Assembly (NCBI GenBank): GCA_015265235.1 | Contig: JABZYJ010000018.1 | Span: 1 to 19,408 of the forward strand | Source: Selenomonas sp. | Lineage (GTDB): Bacteria; Bacillota; Negativicutes; Selenomonadales; Selenomonadaceae | Direction: 5' to 3' | Length of the DNA stretch: 19,408 bases | In this document: positions 5,047-13,335 of the stretch, piece after piece | Layout of the letters: each line of letters starts with the position of its first letter | Numbering within the stretch: position 1 is the stretch's first letter | Notes under the pieces: model-generated | The model's input: the letters and a program-made list of their open reading frames with translations, nothing else | Told to the model about the DNA's origin: nothing | Database searches by the model: none | Translations under genes and position numbers: made by a program

Positions 5047-6140
5047 GCGCCCTCCCCTGCCGCAATCGGCTGATAAAACGTATCGCGCTCCACGGGCACA
5101 TAGCCCGCCTCACGGATCATCGCGTCGAGCTCGCGCCGCGTGATGCCCGTCTGCGTCTGTGCGCCTGCGGCGTGGATGATCTTCTCCTCGCCGATCGTCC
5201 CGTCGAGATCATCCGCACCGAACCCGAGTGCGAGCTGGGCGATCGGCTGCGTCAGCATGACCCAGAACGCCTTGACATGTGCGACGTTGTCGAGAACAAG
5301 GCGCGAGAGCGCGAGCATCTTCATATCCTCCCACGAGCCGACGCGCGCGAGTTTTTTCTCTGCGCCGAGCACCGTGTTCTCGGGATGAAACGGAAAAAGC
5401 ATGAACGCCTGAAAGCCGCCCGTCTCATCCTGCAAGTCGCGCAGGGCGAGCAGGTGGTCGATGCGCTCCTCGACCGTCTCGATGTGTCCGTACATCATGG
5501 ACGCATTCGTACGGATGCCGAGCTCATGCGCCGTGCGCATACAGTCCAGCCACTCCGCACGCGTTGCCTTTTTCGGGCAGATGATCGCGCGCACGCGGTC
5601 GGAGAGAATCTCCGCGCCGCCGCCCGGGAGCGAGGAGAGCCCCGCCGCCTGCAGACGACAGAGGATGTCCCGGACACTCGTCTCCTCCGTCTGGGCAAAG
5701 TTCACGACCTCCACGGGCGTGAACGCCTTGATGTCCGCATGAGGCAGTGCCGCGTGTACCTGCCGCACCACGTCCTCATAGTAGGAAAAGGGACGGTCGG
5801 GGTGGAGGGCGCTCACGATGTGAATCTCCGTCAGATGCGGCGTCTTCTGTGCCGCCGCGAGCACGCGCGCCACATCATCCGTATCCATAATATAGCCGCG
5901 CGCATCCCCCTGCTCCACCTGAAAGGCGCAGAGGGGGCAGTTCGCACGGCATATATTCGTGAGATTGATGTGGCGGTTCACCGTATAGTAGACATTCTTC
6001 CCGCTCGCGCGCTCCTTCGCCGCACGCGCCCACTGCGCGAGCGCGAGCAGGTCGTTGTCCTCATAGAGGAGGAGTGCATCCTCCCTCGTCAGCCGCGCTC
6101 CGCCCTCGGCGGCGGCACGGGCCGTTCTCAAATCGCTCAT
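5043..6140 (-). CDS. mqnE: Aminofutalosine synthase-like radical SAM enzyme, MqnE paralogue 1
   Basis: This 365-residue protein is of the MqnE type, which joins the product of MqnA (a carboxyvinyl-oxybenzoate) to the adenosyl group of SAM, giving 6-amino-6-deoxyfutalosine. The cluster motif is CRANCPLC (C64, C68, C71) within INLTNIC; SALHPDRPFSYYE, SLPGGGAEILSDRVR, MMYGHIETVEERI and GFGADDLDGTI are all MqnE-like blocks. It shares roughly half its residues by eye with the second MqnE-like protein at 13967-15052, which reads closer to the textbook form (HPTWTF, FGANDIDGTV). One of the two may have a changed role. The ATG overlaps the fic stop (ATGA) and has GAGGAG upstream; mqnC overlaps at the other end. 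Confidence 0.88.
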   Translation of the reverse strand: MSDLRTARAAAEGGARLTREDALLLYEDNDLLALAQWARAAKERASGKNVYYTVNRHINLTNICRANCPLCAFQVEQGDARGYIMDTDDVARVLAAAQKTPHLTEIHIVSALHPDRPFSYYEDVVRQVHAALPHADIKAFTPVEVVNFAQTEETSVRDILCRLQAAGLSSLPGGGAEILSDRVRAIICPKKATRAEWLDCMRTAHELGIRTNASMMYGHIETVEERIDHLLALRDLQDETGGFQAFMLFPFHPENTVLGAEKKLARVGSWEDMKMLALSRLVLDNVAHVKAFWVMLTQPIAQLALGFGADDLDGTIGEEKIIHAAGAQTQTGITRRELDAMIREAGYVPVERDTFYQPIAAGEGA

Positions 6141-6880
6141 GTACTCTCCTCAAAGGAATGTCCGAAAATCTGAAAAAAATCGAGCAGGCGCCGCATCGTA
6201 TCCTGCCCATCATAGCAGGTATCCACGAGATACCCGCGCTCGCGCTCATACTCCTTCAGTCCGCGGTAGTAGAATGCCTTCTTTGTGTCCTCAATGATGA
6301 ACGGAACAATATCGTATTTCAGGCACTCCTTGAACGCGATAAGCCGTCCGACACGCCCGTTGCCGTCCTGAAACGGATGAATCCGCTCAAAATGGTAGTG
6401 AAAGTCCACGATGTCCTCAAAGGCGATCTTCTCCTTGTCCAGGTAGCGGTCAAGGAGCCTCCGCATCGCCGCTGCGACCTCCTGCGGCGGAGTCGTTTCC
6501 ACGCCGCCCACCATATTGGGACGTTCCTTGTAGTCGCCCACGCGAAAGTAGGGGAGCAGCTCGTCAGACGTTCTGCTTTTCAGCAGCTCATGGAGTTTTT
6601 TGATGATCTCTTCCGTCAGCGGCTCCTCCGCACAGTCGATGCAGTAGTCCATCGCCCGAAAGTGATTGACCGTCTCGATGATATCATCCACATGCGCATC
6701 CCCGCCCACGGTATTCGTCTCAAAGATGCGCCGCGTCTCCTCCTCGCTGAGGCGGCTCCCCTCGATGTGATTTGAGTTGTAGGTCATGCGCACCTGCAGC
6801 TCATGGTAGATGCCGCCCGAGAGGCGATGTGCCTTCTCCTCCCGCAGCCGCAAAAGGAGCGGATTCTCCCCTGAAAGCAC
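6137..6880 (-). CDS. Fic-domain protein, class II (N-terminal inhibitory helix)
   Basis: This 247-residue Fic protein would transfer AMP (or another phosphate-containing group) to a target hydroxyl side chain. The full catalytic motif HPFQDGNGR occupies 168-176 with the second Arg at 179, so it should be active. The N-terminal segment has SNHIEG (36-41), fitting the (S/T)xxxE(G/N) inhibitory motif whose Glu blocks ATP in class II Fic proteins. The start is GTG at 6880, chosen because GGAGGTGAT lies just upstream. It is the first gene of an operon, and its stop overlaps the mqnE start, which is unusual for a Fic protein. Its own promoter region has a consensus -10. The target is unknown; autoregulation or a stress switch are possibilities. 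Confidence 0.88.
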   Translation of the reverse strand: MLSGENPLLLRLREEKAHRLSGGIYHELQVRMTYNSNHIEGSRLSEEETRRIFETNTVGGDAHVDDIIETVNHFRAMDYCIDCAEEPLTEEIIKKLHELLKSRTSDELLPYFRVGDYKERPNMVGGVETTPPQEVAAAMRRLLDRYLDKEKIAFEDIVDFHYHFERIHPFQDGNGRVGRLIAFKECLKYDIVPFIIEDTKKAFYYRGLKEYERERGYLVDTCYDGQDTMRRLLDFFQIFGHSFEEST

Positions 6881-6935
6881 AGCATCACCTCCAAAACTTG
6901 GGAAACACGGATAAATTCAGCGATCCCCGTGTTCT

Positions 6936-6964
6936 ATTATATATAGATTCAGCGAAAAGGTAAA
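6936..6964 (-). promoter_or_regulatory. Promoter of the fic-mqnE-mqnC-MTAP operon
   Basis: On the minus strand TTTACC (6964-6959), 17-base spacer, TATAAT (6941-6936). Two direct copies of ATTCAGCGA on the plus strand (6915-6923 and 6947-6955) lie 32 bases apart, about three helical turns, one in the spacer and one just downstream of the -10. ACACGG (6905-6910) and CCGTGT (6927-6932) form an inverted repeat in the leader. Both are plausible regulator sites. Confidence 0.6.
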
Positions 6965-7015
6965 GGAAGCGCGGGGATTTTCGCCGCCTTCTCATTTACT
7001 TTCCCAAAAGACCTA

Positions 7016-7044
7016 TTGAAGCCGCTCCGCATCCGTATTATTAT
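7016..7044 (+). promoter_or_regulatory. Likely promoter of the four-gene accessory cluster
   Basis: TTGAAG (7016-7021), 17-base spacer, TATTAT (7039-7044), lying 40 bases before ATG 7085. It is divergent from the fic operon promoter 50 bases away, so the two units may share regulation. Confidence 0.5.
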
Positions 7045-7084
7045 CAGAATGAATCGATATGTCAAAATGGGAAAGGAGCCGCCC

Positions 7085-8167
7085 ATGAATCTACCCTACC
7101 AATGCCCCGACTGCGGTACGGAGCTCGGCTACGAGGGACTGTGCTGGCGGTGCAGGACAGCGGCACTGCGGCGTGCCGCAGCGGCATGGACACCTGCGGA
7201 GATCGCGGCGAAGGAGCAGGAGATCATCGCGCAGATCGACGATGTGCCCGATGATTTCTGGTATCTGCTCTGCCGTGAGGACAGCGTCGCCCCCGCGATT
7301 CCGCGTGCAGCACTGGCGGCGCGTACCTTCTGGCCGCCTGCGCTCTACTATCACGCGCCCGCCGACGTGCGGGACGGGCTGATCGCCGCACTGATGGAGA
7401 CGGAGGCCGCGCAGGAGGCAAACGAGCTGATGATGTGCCTCGGCATGCAGGGAGACGACCGTGCGCTTGCGGCACTCCTTGCACTCGAACGCAATCCTCG
7501 TCCGTGGCGCGGGCAGCTCTACGTCAACCCCTCTGTCTATGCGCAGTGCGGCGGCTGGACGTTCGACCGCGAGGGGCGGCGGCGCACGCTGAACTTCGAC
7601 ACCTGCTATCCCATCGTCCACGCCGCCTCAGCAGAGGAGCTCGATCGCTCCCCCGTCCGCATCGCCCGCCCACGCGAGGAGCACTGCCCGCACTGCGGCG
7701 GCCGCATGGCAGATATGCTCGTCCTCGACGGGCGGGACGCGCGCCTGCAGTTCCTTGGCATTGACGGTATCCTCACAGCGACCTGCTGTCCGAACTGCGT
7801 CGCCTATGCAGAACCGATACTGAGTCGCTATACCCTCGACGGCGGCAGCACTGTCCTGCCCTATGAGAATGCGGATCCCACGGCGTACATGGAGGAACTC
7901 GACACCATCTTTGACAACGATCTCATCCTCGGCGCGTCACCCGTCCCACGGTTCTACGGCGCATTCTTCGACGATGTGAGCACGCTCGGCGGATTCGCCC
8001 TCTGGGAGCAGGACTGGTCGTACACGACCTGCCCCGACTGCGGACAGCCGATGAAATACCTGATGCAGATCCGCTGGAACGAGCTGGCGGACTACATGGA
8101 GGGCACGCTCTACATCGAGTTCTGCCCCACCTGTCAGGTGGTCTCCATGCAGCACCAGCAGACGTGA
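7085..8167 (+). CDS. Uncharacterised multi-zinc-ribbon protein, weakly DUF1963/YwqG-like C-terminus
   Basis: I do not recognise a function. The 360-residue protein has three CxxC-pair units suggesting zinc ribbons: C7/C10 with C20/C23 at the N-terminus, C201/C204 with C235/C238, and C316/C319 with C347/C350. The last part (LGGFALWEQDW, then CPDCGQPMKYLMQI, then GTLYIEFCPTC) resembles the end of DUF1963/YwqG proteins, which occur among immunity-type proteins. There is no signal peptide or membrane segment. ATG 7085 is chosen because AAAGGAG lies six bases upstream; a reading from TTG 7016 would include the promoter and has no ribosome site. It is the first gene of a plus-strand cluster, with the next start ten bases after its stop. 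Confidence 0.7.
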   Translation: MNLPYQCPDCGTELGYEGLCWRCRTAALRRAAAAWTPAEIAAKEQEIIAQIDDVPDDFWYLLCREDSVAPAIPRAALAARTFWPPALYYHAPADVRDGLIAALMETEAAQEANELMMCLGMQGDDRALAALLALERNPRPWRGQLYVNPSVYAQCGGWTFDREGRRRTLNFDTCYPIVHAASAEELDRSPVRIARPREEHCPHCGGRMADMLVLDGRDARLQFLGIDGILTATCCPNCVAYAEPILSRYTLDGGSTVLPYENADPTAYMEELDTIFDNDLILGASPVPRFYGAFFDDVSTLGGFALWEQDWSYTTCPDCGQPMKYLMQIRWNELADYMEGTLYIEFCPTCQVVSMQHQQT

Positions 8168-8176
8168 GGTGCCGCC

Positions 8177-8608
8177 ATGACCGACCACAATGATACCGTA
8201 CTGGCAGAAAAGTTCCGCACACTGTACGCGCACCTTTGCCGTGAGCGCATCCTCCCCTCCCTGCCGGTCGCAGAGGATGCCTCGCCCGCACAGATGGCGA
8301 CAGCGCTCCGACAGGCACTATGCAGTGCCTACCCGGCGACAAGGCTGAAGCGCACGATGAAGAGCATTCACTACGCCAACGCCTTTGCCGACACGACGCT
8401 CAGGGAGTGTGCCTTTACCCTCGACGATGTCGAGCAATACCTGACACGGAATCGCTTCCTTGACCACGACCGTTCCGTCGATTTCTTCAATAAAACGATC
8501 ACGGCGGAGGGATTCGTCATCACGCCGACCGCCCTAGTGGAAACGATGCTGGAGAGCCTGCTCCTCAGTCATAAAGGAGAACACGATGAAAAAAAACGTC
8601 CGCAATAA
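8177..8608 (+). CDS. Small uncharacterised protein of the accessory cluster
   Basis: This 143-residue cytoplasmic protein has no motif I recognise. It looks mainly helical, with a basic patch near the middle (TRLKRTMKSIHYANAF) and a hydrophobic helix near the end (LVETMLESLLLS). It has GAGGTG upstream, begins ten bases after the zinc-ribbon gene and overlaps the next gene by 23 bases in another frame, which argues for co-translation and makes it a real member of the cluster. Compact size and position would suit an adaptor or immunity-like partner, but that is a guess. Confidence 0.65.
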   Translation: MTDHNDTVLAEKFRTLYAHLCRERILPSLPVAEDASPAQMATALRQALCSAYPATRLKRTMKSIHYANAFADTTLRECAFTLDDVEQYLTRNRFLDHDRSVDFFNKTITAEGFVITPTALVETMLESLLLSHKGEHDEKKRPQ

Positions 8609-10526
8609 TTCTTCGCACGAAAAAAAGCCCATGCCCACGGAGGTCTACACCGAGGAGGAGATGGCCGCCGTCGAGGACTTCATCGAGACGAACTTCGGCA
8701 CGTACGCGAACGTCTTTCATGAGGTCGTCTCACCCGATATCCATCTGGATATATGTATCGTCGATCCGACCGAGGAGCGGAACTACTACATGCTCGTCAC
8801 CCTCGGGATGGGGGCACACCGCATGAACGTCCCCGCTGAGCTCGCCGAGTACAAGCTCGAACGCGCCGAGCTCGCGATTGCTCTGCCGCCCGACTGGAAG
8901 ATCCACGAGGACGACGAGGAGTACTACTGGCCGATCCACCTGCTGAAAAGCCTCGCACGTCTGCCGATCGAGGATGATACATGGCTCGGCTGGGGGCATA
9001 CCATCGACAGCAGGACGAACAACTACGCCAAAAGCACCAAGCTGACCGCCTCCCTCATCATCGGTGCGCAGGTAAAGGGCGACAACACAGTCTGCCTCCT
9101 GCCGGACGGCGACGAGGTCAATTTCTATCAGATCATCCCGCTCTACCGCGACGAGCTCAACTACAAATTCGACCGCAGTGCGAAGGAACTGCTAAACCTC
9201 TTTGGCGAGCGGCACGTGAGCTTCATCATCGACCCGCAGCGGCGCAGCGCATGCGCCCCCGAGGACTTTGAGGATCTCGTAATGGACAACGCGGAGTGGC
9301 ATCTCTCCACCCTGCACGAGAAGAAGCTCCCCGTGGATGAGATCGAGGCGTACAGTCACATGGCGGTCTACCTGCGGTGGTGCATCCTGCACGACCTGAT
9401 GGCGGACTGGTTCATCCGCGAGTACGAGCCGACCGTGCGCGCCGTAAAGGAGTACCCGGCGGAGACAGACCTGCGCCCCTTCCTCCGCGACGAGCTGCAC
9501 GGGATCCTGATGCGCGGCTTCTTCAACGCGGAGGGGGCGGCGTTCGCGCATTACTACTACGACGGCGAGGCGCCCTCCTACCCCTCGGACGTCGACGATC
9601 ACGCCCTCGCGTATTTCGGAGCAGAAAAATACTACTCGAAGGAGTTTGACGACGAGGCATATCTCTTCGTCCCATTTGACGAGCGCCTCTATCGGGAGAT
9701 GGCAGAGCTCATCGAGCGGCACTGGGATGCGTGGAAGCGCAACGCTGAGGAGCAGGTGGACGCCGATCCGAGCGACGTCGCCATCGCAACGATGCAGTAC
9801 CTGAACGCCAGCAGGGCGAGCTGCTCTCTGATGTACCTCCCGCCTCTGGCGGACGACGACCCGATCGCCTCATGGTACAGCTACGCCACGCGCACAGCCG
9901 CGCGCGACGGCATTGTCCCCGTCATCATCGTCCCGAGCGACACACTCTGGGAGGCACTGACGATGAACGCCGAGGCGGAAAAGGGCGCGTTCGAGGACTA
10001 CGAATTCGACGCAGACGCCGTCATCGCATACCGCGAGCGCATGGCGCAAAAGCTGGTCAAGGACGGCAAAAAGATCCTCATGACGCGGCGTGCCGAGCGC
10101 ACGGAGGACATGACGGTGAAAGAGAGCACGATGGGGGACACCAATGACCGCCCCATCGGCTACTGGAACTACGAGACGCAGAAAACGCATCCCGTGATCC
10201 TCGCCAAGATCCCCGTCAAGCATCCGTGGGAGATCTTCACCTACCTGCCCTTTGGCGGGTGGAACGACTGCCCCGACACCGCCGCGCAGATGGCGGTCGC
10301 AAAGTACTGGCACAAGACGGACGGCGCCGTCCCCGCCGTCCTCACCTACGACACGCTCGAGTACCGCGTCCCCGCGCCCGTCGCGCCGGAGAACGCCGCC
10401 GCGCGCGCCGTGGAGCAGTACGCCTACTGCAGCGACATCATCGAGCAGGGCGTCCCCGGCATGAGCGTCAGCAGGCTCGCCGACAGCCTGCGGAAATCGC
10501 ACATTTGGTATTTCTGGTGGGATTAA
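8586..10526 (+). CDS. SUFU-domain and DUF4253 fusion protein
   Basis: This 646-residue acidic protein has two recognisable ends. Residues about 35-225 match the Suppressor-of-fused (SUFU) domain: HEVVSPDIHLDICIV, then NYYMLVTLGMGAHRMNVP and the LPPDWK block. The C-terminal ~200 residues fit DUF4253: HPVILAKIPVKHP, PFGGWNDCP, EQYAYCSDIIEQGV and the terminal WYFWWD. The middle (about 230-430) is unassigned and rich in aromatic and acidic residues. In bacteria SUFU and related domains often act as immunity or toxin-modifying partners in polymorphic toxin loci (established for the families), but no toxin gene is visible here. AAAGGAG precedes ATG 8586 by six bases. No membrane or secretion signal is seen, so it is probably cytoplasmic. 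Domain calls are firm by pattern; function is unknown. Confidence 0.78.
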   Translation: MKKNVRNNSSHEKKPMPTEVYTEEEMAAVEDFIETNFGTYANVFHEVVSPDIHLDICIVDPTEERNYYMLVTLGMGAHRMNVPAELAEYKLERAELAIALPPDWKIHEDDEEYYWPIHLLKSLARLPIEDDTWLGWGHTIDSRTNNYAKSTKLTASLIIGAQVKGDNTVCLLPDGDEVNFYQIIPLYRDELNYKFDRSAKELLNLFGERHVSFIIDPQRRSACAPEDFEDLVMDNAEWHLSTLHEKKLPVDEIEAYSHMAVYLRWCILHDLMADWFIREYEPTVRAVKEYPAETDLRPFLRDELHGILMRGFFNAEGAAFAHYYYDGEAPSYPSDVDDHALAYFGAEKYYSKEFDDEAYLFVPFDERLYREMAELIERHWDAWKRNAEEQVDADPSDVAIATMQYLNASRASCSLMYLPPLADDDPIASWYSYATRTAARDGIVPVIIVPSDTLWEALTMNAEAEKGAFEDYEFDADAVIAYRERMAQKLVKDGKKILMTRRAERTEDMTVKESTMGDTNDRPIGYWNYETQKTHPVILAKIPVKHPWEIFTYLPFGGWNDCPDTAAQMAVAKYWHKTDGAVPAVLTYDTLEYRVPAPVAPENAAARAVEQYAYCSDIIEQGVPGMSVSRLADSLRKSHIWYFWWD

Positions 10527-10585
10527 CCCATTGAAGGGAAAGCAGACGAAAGAGACAGGAGAAGCTTCCTGTTCTGCCGTAACAA

Positions 10586-10710
10586 GCGCCCCTACCACCG
10601 CTTCGCGGTCCCCCTCCCCCGTGTCGCACGGGGGAGGCATTGGATGACGGTAGATCCGCTTCCCCCGTCGCGCGGGGGAAGTGGCGAGCATCGCGAGCCG
10701 ATAGGGGCGC
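10586..10710. repeat. Palindromic intergenic repeat element with nested hairpins
   Basis: The 222-base gap between the SUFU and TPR genes contains a 125-base element bounded by GCGCCCCTA (10586-10594) and TAGGGGCGC (10702-10710). Inside are CCGC-TTC-GCGG (10598-10608), an 11-pair stem with a TCG loop (CCTCCCCCGTG 10613-10623 / CACGGGGGAGG 10627-10637), and a 9-pair stem (CTTCCCCCG 10659-10667 / CGGGGGAAG 10673-10681). It looks like a dispersed non-coding palindromic repeat (REP- or MITE-like) of the kind scattered through Firmicutes genomes. It could act as an mRNA stabiliser or attenuator between two cluster genes. Confidence 0.7.
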
Positions 10711-10748
10711 CCTGAGCGCAATTTAGCCCCAGACGAGAGGAGCAGCAG

Positions 10749-13289
10749 ATGACGTTACTGGAACAGTGTCAGGCATGGCACAATCACGGAGATTACGAGA
10801 AGATCATCGCGGCGATAGAGGAGATCCCCGCCGCAGAGCGCACGCCCGAGCTCGACGGCGAGCTGGCGCGCGCCTACAACAACGTAGCGCAGCCGAGCGA
10901 GTGGTGGTATTTCCAAAAGGCGATTGACCTCCTCGCGCCGCACGCAGAGGATTCCGCCGACGATCACGTCTGGAACTTCCGCATGGGCTATGCCTACTAC
11001 TACCTCGATCAGGAAAACCGCGCCCTGCCCTACTTTGAGACGGCGCTTGCGGCGCTGCCGGGCGACGAGGACACCGAGCAGATGATCGAGGACTGCCGCC
11101 GCGGGCTCTCCCTCCCGCTCTTTTCGCGCCCGTTCCGCATCCGCGTGCAGGAGGCATGGCTCGCGTTCTCCGAGGCGGAGGAGGAGCTGCGTGCGCTGAT
11201 GGATGCGGGATCGGATCACGGCGAGGAGCTCATCGAGCGGTGCAGCTCTGCGCTGCACATCGCCTTTGATGATCTCTCATTCGAGCTCGGAAAGGGCGGC
11301 GAGAAATATGAGCTCATCCTCACGCCCGAGGGCATGCGCGCAAAACTCTTTCCGCTCGTCTATTTCGCGCGCCATGCCCCCGCCTCCGTGCGCGAGCACT
11401 GGGACATCCACGTCGGTCGCACCGCCTCTCTTGGCTTTGCCCTGCGCACGGACGACTACACCATCGAGATGACGGATGTCGCCGTCTGGTTCGCGCCCGA
11501 TGGCGACGGGATCGCCCTCACGGTCTACTGCGAAAAGCTCCTGCCGCTCCTGCGGGAGGACGAGAACCGCGCATGGTGGATGCTCTCCACCATCGTCGAT
11601 CAGGCACTCGGCGAGATCGCCGCCATCCGCCTCATCCACGATTTTGATCTCCTCGATGCGCCGCAGGAGGAGCCGTCGACCCTGCTGGCGGATCTGCCGC
11701 AGGCACTCGAGGCGGCGGGGTACTCCCTCGCGAACGATGCAGAGGAGTACCTTGACCACTACTATCTCGCCTACGAGCGCGAGCCGGACACATCGGACGA
11801 TGCGGATCTGCGGCTCGACGTCTATGTGGGCAGCACGCGTCTGCCCTCCCTCCTCAGTTCCTATATGGATAGTGATGCGACGCTCGTGGACATCTACCAT
11901 GCGGACGGGATCGCGGCGGGCTTTATCGCCTATCCGCTGACGGACGAGATGCGCGAGAGTGCCGACGAGATTCTCGATTTTCGCGATGCGCTCATGCAGG
12001 CGATCGAGGAGGAGACCGATTGCCTGCATGCGGTGACCTTCCTCGGCGGAGCGACGGGCACGAACTACGGCTATCTGGACTTTCTCGCGTGGGATCTGCA
12101 CGCCGTCCTCGTCGCCGCAGAAACCGTTCTCAAGAGGACGAATCTGCCGTGGGCGGTGTTTCACTCCTTCCGACGGGACGCGGCGGGCACCGTCAACATT
12201 TTTGATCGCGACGAGGAGGAGGAGGACGCCGCCGCGCCGGAGAGCTCCGACACAGAAAAAGGCCCCCTGCTCACGGCGGAGGCCGTCGCCAAACTCGAGG
12301 CGATGGAGGATGGATCCACGGGCTATTTCTACAAAATGCTCAGCTATCTGAACAAATACATCAAGAACGGCATTATCAAGGGGCGGTTCACACGCGAGGA
12401 GGCGCATCGTGACCGCGACATTGCGCTGTGGTATGCCTACGCATGCAACAATGTCGATCTGTACCCCTACTACTACCGAGCGATACAGTGGATGCCGGAC
12501 TCCGAGCCGAATGCGCACGGGTGCGGGACGTGGTACTATCGCTACGCCGTCGCCCTCATGCACTGCGGCTATCTGGAAAAGGCGCTCCGCTATGCCGCGC
12601 AGGGAACGCGCGAGGAGTCGGACTATCCATGGTGCTATCTTCAGCTCGGCAAACTGCGCGCCCATTTCGGCGACCGTGACGGTGCGCTGGACGCCGTGCG
12701 GCAGGGGCTTTCCCTCGTGCCGGACGACCGCGAGTTCCTGACGCTGGAACGTGAGATCGAGGAGGGCGCAACGATTGAGCAGATGTGCTTTCACTGGGTC
12801 GACGGAGCGTATGACGAGGAGCTGCAGCAGGCATCACGTGCGGCCGAGGTTCCGCAGGAGGGCGTGGCGGCAGATGCCCTCGATGACATGTACCAAAAGC
12901 AGCGATCCATCCTCTGCATCCGCGTCGACGAGGAGGGACTCTCCCGCGTCCTGCGCCTCTTCTCCCCCATATCGGCGGGCAGCTACACGCGCAACGCGCC
13001 CTACTGCCATTTCCCGCGCAAGGCCGGAGATACAGAGGTGGAGATCGTATTCCGCATGAACGAGGCGGGCATGTCCAAGCTCCCCATCACATGGCTGACC
13101 GAGGTCAGGGATCACATCGACAGCGGGGTATGGGTGAAACATACGGATGAGCACGGTACGGCACAGCTCACCGCCGTGCACATCTTACTCGATCACACCG
13201 TCGTGCTCGAGTACAAATACCCGTGGAAGGAAAAGAGCGCCTACTTCGAGGTGGATGCCGACTGGAACGTCGGCGAGCGGAAGGGATAA
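10749..13289 (+). CDS. Large TPR-containing protein of unknown function
   Basis: This 846-residue acidic protein opens with TPR-like helices (for example WNFRMGYAYYYLDQENRALPYFETALAALPGD, about 75-108), then a first globular region (about 115-300) containing GEKYELILTPEG and REDENRAWWMLSTIVDQALGEI-type segments. A second globular region follows (about 310-490, with FLGGATGTNYGYLDFLAWD), then an acidic linker, a second TPR pair (about 594-660) and a C-terminal domain (about 700-846). The same architecture is familiar from uncharacterised proteins of gut and oral Firmicutes, but no activity is known to me. AGAGGAG lies eight bases before the ATG. There is no signal peptide. A strong terminator follows. 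A scaffold or sensor role fits the TPRs, but catalytic activity in the middle regions is not excluded. Confidence 0.75.
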   Translation: MTLLEQCQAWHNHGDYEKIIAAIEEIPAAERTPELDGELARAYNNVAQPSEWWYFQKAIDLLAPHAEDSADDHVWNFRMGYAYYYLDQENRALPYFETALAALPGDEDTEQMIEDCRRGLSLPLFSRPFRIRVQEAWLAFSEAEEELRALMDAGSDHGEELIERCSSALHIAFDDLSFELGKGGEKYELILTPEGMRAKLFPLVYFARHAPASVREHWDIHVGRTASLGFALRTDDYTIEMTDVAVWFAPDGDGIALTVYCEKLLPLLREDENRAWWMLSTIVDQALGEIAAIRLIHDFDLLDAPQEEPSTLLADLPQALEAAGYSLANDAEEYLDHYYLAYEREPDTSDDADLRLDVYVGSTRLPSLLSSYMDSDATLVDIYHADGIAAGFIAYPLTDEMRESADEILDFRDALMQAIEEETDCLHAVTFLGGATGTNYGYLDFLAWDLHAVLVAAETVLKRTNLPWAVFHSFRRDAAGTVNIFDRDEEEEDAAAPESSDTEKGPLLTAEAVAKLEAMEDGSTGYFYKMLSYLNKYIKNGIIKGRFTREEAHRDRDIALWYAYACNNVDLYPYYYRAIQWMPDSEPNAHGCGTWYYRYAVALMHCGYLEKALRYAAQGTREESDYPWCYLQLGKLRAHFGDRDGALDAVRQGLSLVPDDREFLTLEREIEEGATIEQMCFHWVDGAYDEELQQASRAAEVPQEGVAADALDDMYQKQRSILCIRVDEEGLSRVLRLFSPISAGSYTRNAPYCHFPRKAGDTEVEIVFRMNEAGMSKLPITWLTEVRDHIDSGVWVKHTDEHGTAQLTAVHILLDHTVVLEYKYPWKEKSAYFEVDADWNVGERKG

Positions 13290-13303
13290 GGCAAGCGGAA
13301 AAG

Positions 13304-13329
13304 AAAAAGACGGCAAACGCCGTCTTTTT
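13304..13329. terminator. Bidirectional terminator after the TPR gene and the yoeB-like toxin gene
   Basis: AAAAAGACGGC (13304-13314) and GCCGTCTTTTT (13319-13329) form an 11-pair stem with a 4-base loop and a T-run; the mirrored A-run serves the minus-strand toxin-antitoxin operon ending at 13336. Confidence 0.85.
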
Positions 13330-13335
13330 TGTTGT

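Noticed and set aside
11277..12794. 505-codon minus-strand frame opposite the TPR gene
   Set aside because: Typical antisense frame in GC-rich DNA; the TPR gene has a good start, TPR motifs and a terminator.
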